The translations under genes and the position numbers were made by a program. A stretch of DNA of 64,000 bases from Blasia pusilla (taxonomy: Eukaryota > Marchantiophyta > Marchantiopsida > Blasiales): NCBI GenBank assembly GCA_050084515.1, contig CM114272.1, positions 53,258,001 to 53,322,000 of the forward strand, written 5' to 3'. The notes under the pieces are model-generated. The model worked only from the letters and a program-made list of their open reading frames with translations, was not told the DNA's origin and ran no database searches. This document shows, piece after piece, positions 59,075-64,000 of this stretch (its first letter is position 1; each line of letters begins with the position of its first letter).

Positions 59075-59340
59075 GCAAGTCAATTCACCATACTATGCTA
59101 AAGAAAATTCTCTATTTGTAATTTCACTTTAAATAAGGCCAATTTTGAATACTATGCCAAGACAACTTATGAATTTGTAAGAGAAATTTGCAACAAGCCA
59201 ATTTTGAATATCATACAGCAAAACAACTTCTGAAATTGTAAGAGAATTTTACAGCAAGCCAATTTTGAATAACATACAGCAAGTCAACTTTTGAAAGTGT
59301 AGCAACGTCGTGTAGCAAGCCAATTAAGAATACTATGCCA
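59075..59340. repeat. 60-bp tandem repeat in a CACTA intron
   Basis: GCCAATTTTGAATA recurs at 59138, 59197 and 59258, and as GCCAATTAAGAATA at 59319 (periods 59, 61, 61), with a weaker copy near 59085. Shared text includes CAACTT-TGAA-TTGTAAGAGAA. It lies in the gap between two exons of the second CACTA gene. Confidence 0.85.
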
Positions 59341-59531
59341 AGACGAATTTTATTTTTTGTAACATAATTATCAAGAAGGTCATAGATTAGCTTACCTTAT
59401 TAACCTTGGCTGGGGATGGGGATGCTTTTCCTGCATCCAAAGACTCCTCAATGTCTTGTAGTGATGGACTTCTCCCTCCCATCTCTTTCCGCTACATTCC
59501 ATCAAATCAGGTTAGGATTGCAATTTAAGCT

Positions 59532-60137
59532 TTAGATGTGTAGAAGATCTAGAAACATAATGTAAACTAGCTCGAAGAGATATTGAGAACAAAAGCTAAA
59601 GTTTACCAAAGTGTGCTTTGCTCTTGCAAAACCACGCCTTCCATTGGGATTGGGATTCTCCACCTTTGAGCGATTGGCCTTCATACGCTTGGATTTTCTT
59701 TTGCCTTCGGGAGACAACCAATATGATTTCAAACTTTCCCAACTCTTAGGATTCACATCCGGAGGAGAGGGGCATTCGGGAGAACACCCTGCCTCTATCC
59801 ACATCCTCTTCAAGCAAGTCCTCTCTCTCTTTATTAGTTCTTGGAGAGAGTTTCGCCAAAATTTCTCACTAAGTTTACCCCCCATGTATTCATAGTGGGC
59901 ATCAACATCCCTACACACAACTTTCAAATCTGTATATGTTTGTTTAGCAACATCAACAATGCTCATGTCTAAGTGTCGATGCACTGCAACCTTTACTTCA
60001 TCATACCAACTACTTTTTCCGTCACAACCATATATTATCTCACCCTCTGTTGTGAACTCAACCAAGAGTTTTAGCCCAGCTCGCTCTCGAATCTTGTTGG
60101 CCGCCTTCCATGCATTATAATCCTCCTTTCTCTTCAT
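59532..60137 (-). pseudogene. CACTA Transposase_24-like exon (Ptta/En/Spm)
   Basis: A 201-codon frame. Visible text: EDYNAWKAANKIRERAGLKL, LSEKFWRNSLQELIKRERT, PPDVNPKSWESLKSYWLSPE, then GKRKSKRMKANRSKVENPN followed by GRRGFARAKHTL. The SWxxLxxYW...SxxGKxKSxxxKxNRxK...G(R/S)xxFAR pattern is the plant Ptta/En/Spm transposase domain, thought to bind the element's subterminal DNA. This is the best preserved exon of the element. Confidence 0.7.
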
Positions 60138-60769
60138 CCGTTTAATAGATGATTCTACACCAACAATTTCCGACTTCTACACTTTAGAAAAATCAGAATC
60201 CGTCTTCTTACTACATGGTCCAATCAAACATAATGTGACCCCATTAATACAGTGACTTATCTTACCAAGTGGACCAGGTTGGTGATCAGTTGGTGGAATC
60301 TGTGGGGCAAGTCCAAGATTTGGGGCAAAGAAATGTCCACCAAAGAAGCCAGGGGGTTGGTCCTATCCTGGAGGAATAGAACCTGCATGCCATACTTCAA
60401 TATGCATCAACAATATGCTTGTAAGGGCTCATGGAGCCTGCAAAAATGACCCCTTGCTCAAACTTCTAACTTCATGAGACATTATGGCAGGTGTTTAGGA
60501 TCCTTTTGAGTACCTGACATGGCCGAAGGCCATTGTATGGGCATTTGGAACCCTGGGTACATCCCAGGAATCGGCCATTGTAGGACTCCGGGAAGATGGG
60601 AAAGTGGATTCTTCTCGCTTTCTTTTTGCTTCTTGCCTGGACTAGGACGCTATCGCCAAACAATTTCATCTTAGTGAGTCATTTTAGTATTTGCAAGAAA
60701 GAAGCTATGAACTTATAAATTTCTATGCAAGTATTTCAATGTTTGCAATTAAGAGACTTGTTACTTACA

Positions 60770-61075
60770 CATTCTTCACCCGCCTTGCCACGATTCTTCT
60801 TCCGCCTTAATGGAGACTTCCCCTTCGCTACTCGAATCTATTCTAACCTTCAGGGGAAGATGGTTGATGTGTTGCATCATAGTCTTTATCGGACTCACTA
60901 TAACTACTAAACCCTTTCTCTTCATCATTTGATGAGTCCTCCGACATAATTGTTTTCTGTGCTGCAACACTCCAAGTATTATATACCTTTGGAGTTGATG
61001 AACAAACACCCTTGCTGGTTCTTGCTCTCTTTTGAAGAACAGGCTGGTTAAGAAGTGGAAGAACTCTCCTTCAAA
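60770..61075 (-). pseudogene. Acidic Ser-rich exon of the second CACTA gene
   Basis: The frame reads RVLPLLNQPVLQKRARTSKG, TWSVAAQKTIMSEDSSNDEE and SSYSESDKDYDATHQ, then changes frame into DSSSEGEVSIKAEEESWQGG. A one-base shift near 60850 separates the parts. No domain is recognised. Confidence 0.45.
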
Positions 61076-61199
61076 CCAAATTTACCACCAATCCATCTAA
61101 TGTTAGTAAGATTATAGTCACAAAGGATGAAAACCTAAACCATTATAAAGTAAGTCCAACAAAGTGCAAGTTCAAAGAGTACTTCTTACCGAAACTCCT

Positions 61200-61335
61200 C
61201 CCCAAGTTTCTTTGTCGCCTCTCTCACAAAAGCCACACGCTCCTCACATAGTCAATGGTATTTACTGCAGGGACTCTCCTCTACAATGCGGGTCTTGTCA
61301 TCAGTCTTAGAGTCTCTACCCACCTCCGATGGCAT
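61200..61335 (-). pseudogene. First exon of the second CACTA gene
   Basis: It starts ATG at 61335 (MPSEVGRDSKTDDKTRIVEE) and ends KKLGEEFR just before a GTAAG donor at 61199. One TGA interrupts it at 61252-61254. It is too short for the usual open-frame cutoff but has a start codon, coding text and donor. Confidence 0.5.
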
Positions 61336-61619
61336 GATCATTCAAACGTTATTGAAATTGGACCCGATGTCAAACTACAAATAAGGTCCAATTGTAAGTA
61401 CTTCTCTAGGAATTTTTTCTAAAAAAGATATATGTCATCAAGTTGGATAAAGTACCTGAAATAGATAGATCTAAAATCCAAAAAATACATTTAGAAAACT
61501 TAATTTTCACAATTCCAAGGCATCCTATTATCATTGAAAATCCTCCTCACTTAAAACCTTACAAGGTAAAGTTTTTGCCCTACTTGTATAGAATGACACC
61601 AACATTCATGAATTGACTA

Positions 61620-63421
61620 TTCATCTTGACTATCTGAGCTACGATTTTTCTCCTTCTCATCCTAAGATGTAGGAGCCTCATACAGTCCTTCATCTCCATC
61701 CTCTATACTGATGGTAGTGTAGTCCATATTTGCTAGTGCTATTTCTGCATCTGATAGTTGTATTGCCCCAACCAGGGTTACGTCAGGAACTTCACTCTCT
61801 AGTTGTGTGTGAGCATCAAACCCTCTAGGTTGCAAGCTATCATTTCTTGATAAGTCTACTGTCGCGACCCTCATAACCAAACAACACCAAATACGCACCA
61901 AGCGAAACATCAGAACTCAAAGGAACTCACGCCGCGAGGTTTGCGCTTTGAGAGGCGTTTGGTAGAGTCTCTTGGAAAAGTCTAAGAGACGACAAACGCG
62001 GAACAGTTGTGCGTTTCATGCGTTAGTGGTTGAAACCTAGACCAAACGCGAGCGAGACTTGAGATGAGTTGAGTCTTGGAGGTTGGTTGCCAAAGAGGTG
62101 AGAACCATTTGGAACATGACTAGCGTTTGGGAGAATCTGACTGTGTTTAGGACTATAACGTTGAGCTCCGAGATGCATTAGGGACAAATGTGTTGGAAAG
62201 CTGATCTCAAGAGCAAAGATCTCAGCAAACGCATAAGTACAGGCTGAGATATTGGCCGAAAACGATTCAGAGAGCAATCGGGTTGAGGGCCAATTGAGGG
62301 GCAGGTGTCTTTCCTAAATGTAGGGGGCCCGGAGATCCCCAGAAGTACTAGTAAGGGGAGTACCTTTCTGAGATGTCTCGGGAAACGAAACCCCACTTTG
62401 GCGCCAAACGGCGTTTGAGGCGGATGAAACGGGAGTTTGGCGCGAAACCCCAAACCCAAACGTGATCCAAGGGAGTGGACTTTTCACGCCACACTTGGAT
62501 TCCAACCGAATTCACCGTGCGAGTCTTGGTGAGGAACTCATTGGATGTTCATCGGATGATTGGAACCGCTTAGGCGCGAAACGCCGTTCAGCTCTGAATC
62601 CGACGGAAAAGTCTGTCCCAAGTCTTTCGAGACTTGCCCGTGTTGGAAACCGCGAAACTAGGAAGGTTGAGCTTGAAGAGAGAGTCCGAGACGAGAACTC
62701 GGAAAGTAATCCCGCTGATTGATCCAAGACCCGACTAACCGAAGTGCGTGTTTGGATGCAGATCAGCGTTGAGAGCGTGACCTACTGAACGCACGCTTCC
62801 GCAACAAACAAGATTAACGTTCAAGGAGAGTAGGCGCACGACATCTACACTCTCCCCCACTACCCTTCTTGATCGTGCTTGTTTGTGCATAACAACTTTC
62901 CATCCTGGTCTATCTTCTACATCTCCATAAAATACTTGCTCTACTTGGCGAGGAAAAACAGAAGGATCAGAATTTAAGGGTACGAATTTTCTAAAGTTGG
63001 CTAGTAGGAAACCATTCTCATCATAAAGCATGCTGGGTTCTCGAGAGCCCATGTAGATTGAACCCATTTTCCCCTCATCAAGATAATGGGCTGCTCTAAC
63101 CGGCCATAATCCATAACTAAAATATCATAAAAGAGGCCAACATAAGGCATGTGATGGTTTGCGATGGATTCCTCCGACGGATGAGATTCAAAGATTGATG
63201 CAATCCCCGAATCAAAGGTTGTGTAATCACTTCCATCATCTACCCTAAAATGGTTTCCATAAGCTTTCATCTTCTTGTATGACAAGTAAAACCGAGAAGG
63301 TGGGACCGAAAATTTTACAACCATATCATCAATGGCATGGCCGGAAGCTATCCATTCTATAATCTTTGGACGGATCCACTGAGAGAATGTGGAATCCCCA
63401 TTGTCCTCCTCTCTGAACTTT
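61620..63421 (-). pseudogene. CACTA transposase C-terminal exon (DUF4216-like), split by a solo LTR
   Basis: The exon begins after a TTGTGCAG acceptor at 63421 and reads KFREEDNGDSTFSQWIRPKI, then MDYGRLEQPII. A one-base frameshift near 63065 leads into NGFLLANFRKFVPLNSDP and VEQVFYGDVEDRPGWKVVMH. These are the DUF4216 blocks of TNP2-type transposases. At 62844 the exon is interrupted by a 985-bp LTR. On the far side it resumes in frame with VDLSRNDSLQPRGFD and ends at a TAG (61662), with further in-frame text DEKEKNRSSDSQDE to a second stop near 61620. Confidence 0.7.
61860..62844 (+). mobile_element. Solo LTR (985 bp) with 5-bp target duplication
   Basis: The segment begins TGTCGCGACCC and ends GGCGCACGACA, so its ends are TGTCG...CGACA. 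It is flanked on both sides by TCTAC (61855-61859 and 62845-62849; GTAGA on the minus strand), a perfect 5-bp duplication. Removing the segment and one TCTAC restores the transposase reading frame across the junction. It is GC-richer than its surroundings and full of GCGTTT/AAACGC words. No internal retrotransposon genes are present. The TGTCGCGACCC start suggests a plus-strand Ty3-gypsy-type LTR; orientation and family are inference. Confidence 0.85.
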
Positions 63422-63580
63422 CTGCACAATAACCAGCAATGACAAACTTTTAAAATCCAACACCCTCCATCAACTACAAAAGGTAGTTATTTCTTGCCTC
63501 GACAAATCATCTGATTGGATAGAAATAGAAAGGCTAGAAGGAAAATAGATAGAAAGAGTTTACATAACACTAGTACTTAC

Positions 63581-64000
63581 TCCAACCACATTGTGAAACA
63601 TTCAATATTGTGGAGCACATATGCATGTGCCACTTCAAGGATTTCAGAGCTCATTTGACGCTTGGTCCCGACACCTTCTAACACCTCGCCAATAACTCCT
63701 TCATCCTCGCTCGCATCCCAAACTCTTGTTCGTATGACATCATAGTTTTGCATGTACTCGGTGATGAAACCAAGAGCTTCATCAAGTAGATATCCTTCGG
63801 CCATAAAACCTTCTGGTATGGCACATGATCTGACATAATTCTTCAATACACCCAAATATCTCTCCACATGGTACATCTACCGACATGGAACAAGGCCACA
63901 AATATCAAGCTCTTCAACCAAATGGACAAGGAGGTGAGTCATCACATCAAAGAAGGAAGGGGGAAAGTGTATCTCCATGAGGCAAAGCGTGGTAGAAACG
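63581..64000 (-). pseudogene. CACTA transposase DUF4218 exon, nonsense-mutated
   Basis: One minus-strand frame runs from the window end (MEIHFPPSFFDVMTHLLVHL, EELDICGLVPCR) through a TAG at 63877-63879 into MYHVERYLGVLKNYVRS and PEGFMAEGYLLDEAL. It ends at a GTAAGT donor (exon end 63581). In DUF4218 the position of the stop is usually the Trp of RWMYPVER, so TGG to TAG is the simple reading. The intron to 63421 joins in phase (GA|A). The upstream catalytic part of the transposase lies outside the window. Confidence 0.8.

Larger units (their letters stand above)
57196..64000 (-). mobile_element. CACTA (En/Spm) DNA transposon, continues past window end
   Basis: The minus strand carries, in order, DUF4218 and DUF4216-like parts of a TNP2-type transposase (64000-61620), then a second spliced gene with a Transposase_24-like block (61335-57895). 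This two-gene layout is typical of plant CACTA elements. A solo LTR is nested inside. Stops and frameshifts show it is not active in this form. The left boundary is only suggested by a subterminal repeat. Confidence 0.8.

Overview
This window reads as nuclear DNA of a land plant. The evidence is intron-containing SWEET sugar-transporter genes with GT-AG splicing, CACTA, hAT, Ty1-copia and LINE elements, and long AT-rich gene-poor spacers. The lineage cannot be fixed from the sequence alone. The five-exon SWEET layout and a decayed GQH (ParB/DGQHR-like) gene hint at a non-angiosperm, but that is inference.

The only clearly intact protein-coding genes are three SWEET paralogues: A (3450-5234, minus), B (13443-15133, minus) and C (48996-50775, plus). 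All three have five exons with the first four exactly 71, 217, 171 and 123 bp, the same intron phases (2,0,0,0) and near-equal products (268, 268 and 266 aa). All three carry Ser instead of the first Pro of the SWEET proline tetrad and share a related C-terminal tail. They form a dispersed family cluster: A and B are tandem, and C lies about 34 kb away in the opposite orientation, with the mobile-element zone in between. Intron 3 of A contains a decayed 148-bp tandem duplication of the exon 3/intron 3 junction.

Layout: 1-3449 is AT-rich spacer with a GC-rich degenerate repeat. 3450-5401 is SWEET A. 5402-13442 is spacer with a decayed copia scrap near 11.1-11.3 kb. 13443-15364 is SWEET B. A near-perfect 78-bp-arm hairpin sits at 15711-15904. 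17403-18060 is a hAT transposase remnant abutting a truncated minus-strand copia element (about 18070-20930). 21287-24630 is a broken multi-exon gene on the minus strand whose core resembles the ParB/DGQHR fold. 25363-25638 is a 17/34-bp minisatellite. 26.9-34.3 kb is a LINE zone: one longer LINE copy plus many 3'-end fragments, with two long (GA)n tracts that look like LINE tails. 34517-34989 is a fragment of an EDM2-like PHD gene. 34990-37965 is a plus-strand copia element cut off before reverse transcriptase and joined to a roughly 205-bp tandem repeat. 40.0-41.0 kb has unidentified coding-like remnants. 41-48.7 kb is AT-rich spacer with small inverted repeats. 48.7-51.3 kb is SWEET C plus a possible short secreted-peptide ORF. 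51.3-57.2 kb is spacer. 57.2-64 kb is a minus-strand CACTA element running off the window, with a 985-bp solo LTR inserted in a transposase exon and flanked by a perfect GTAGA target duplication.

Nothing in the mobile-element zones looks intact: every element shows stops, frameshifts or truncation. SWEET expression is the only host function supported, with plausible TATA boxes 160-260 bp upstream of each start codon.
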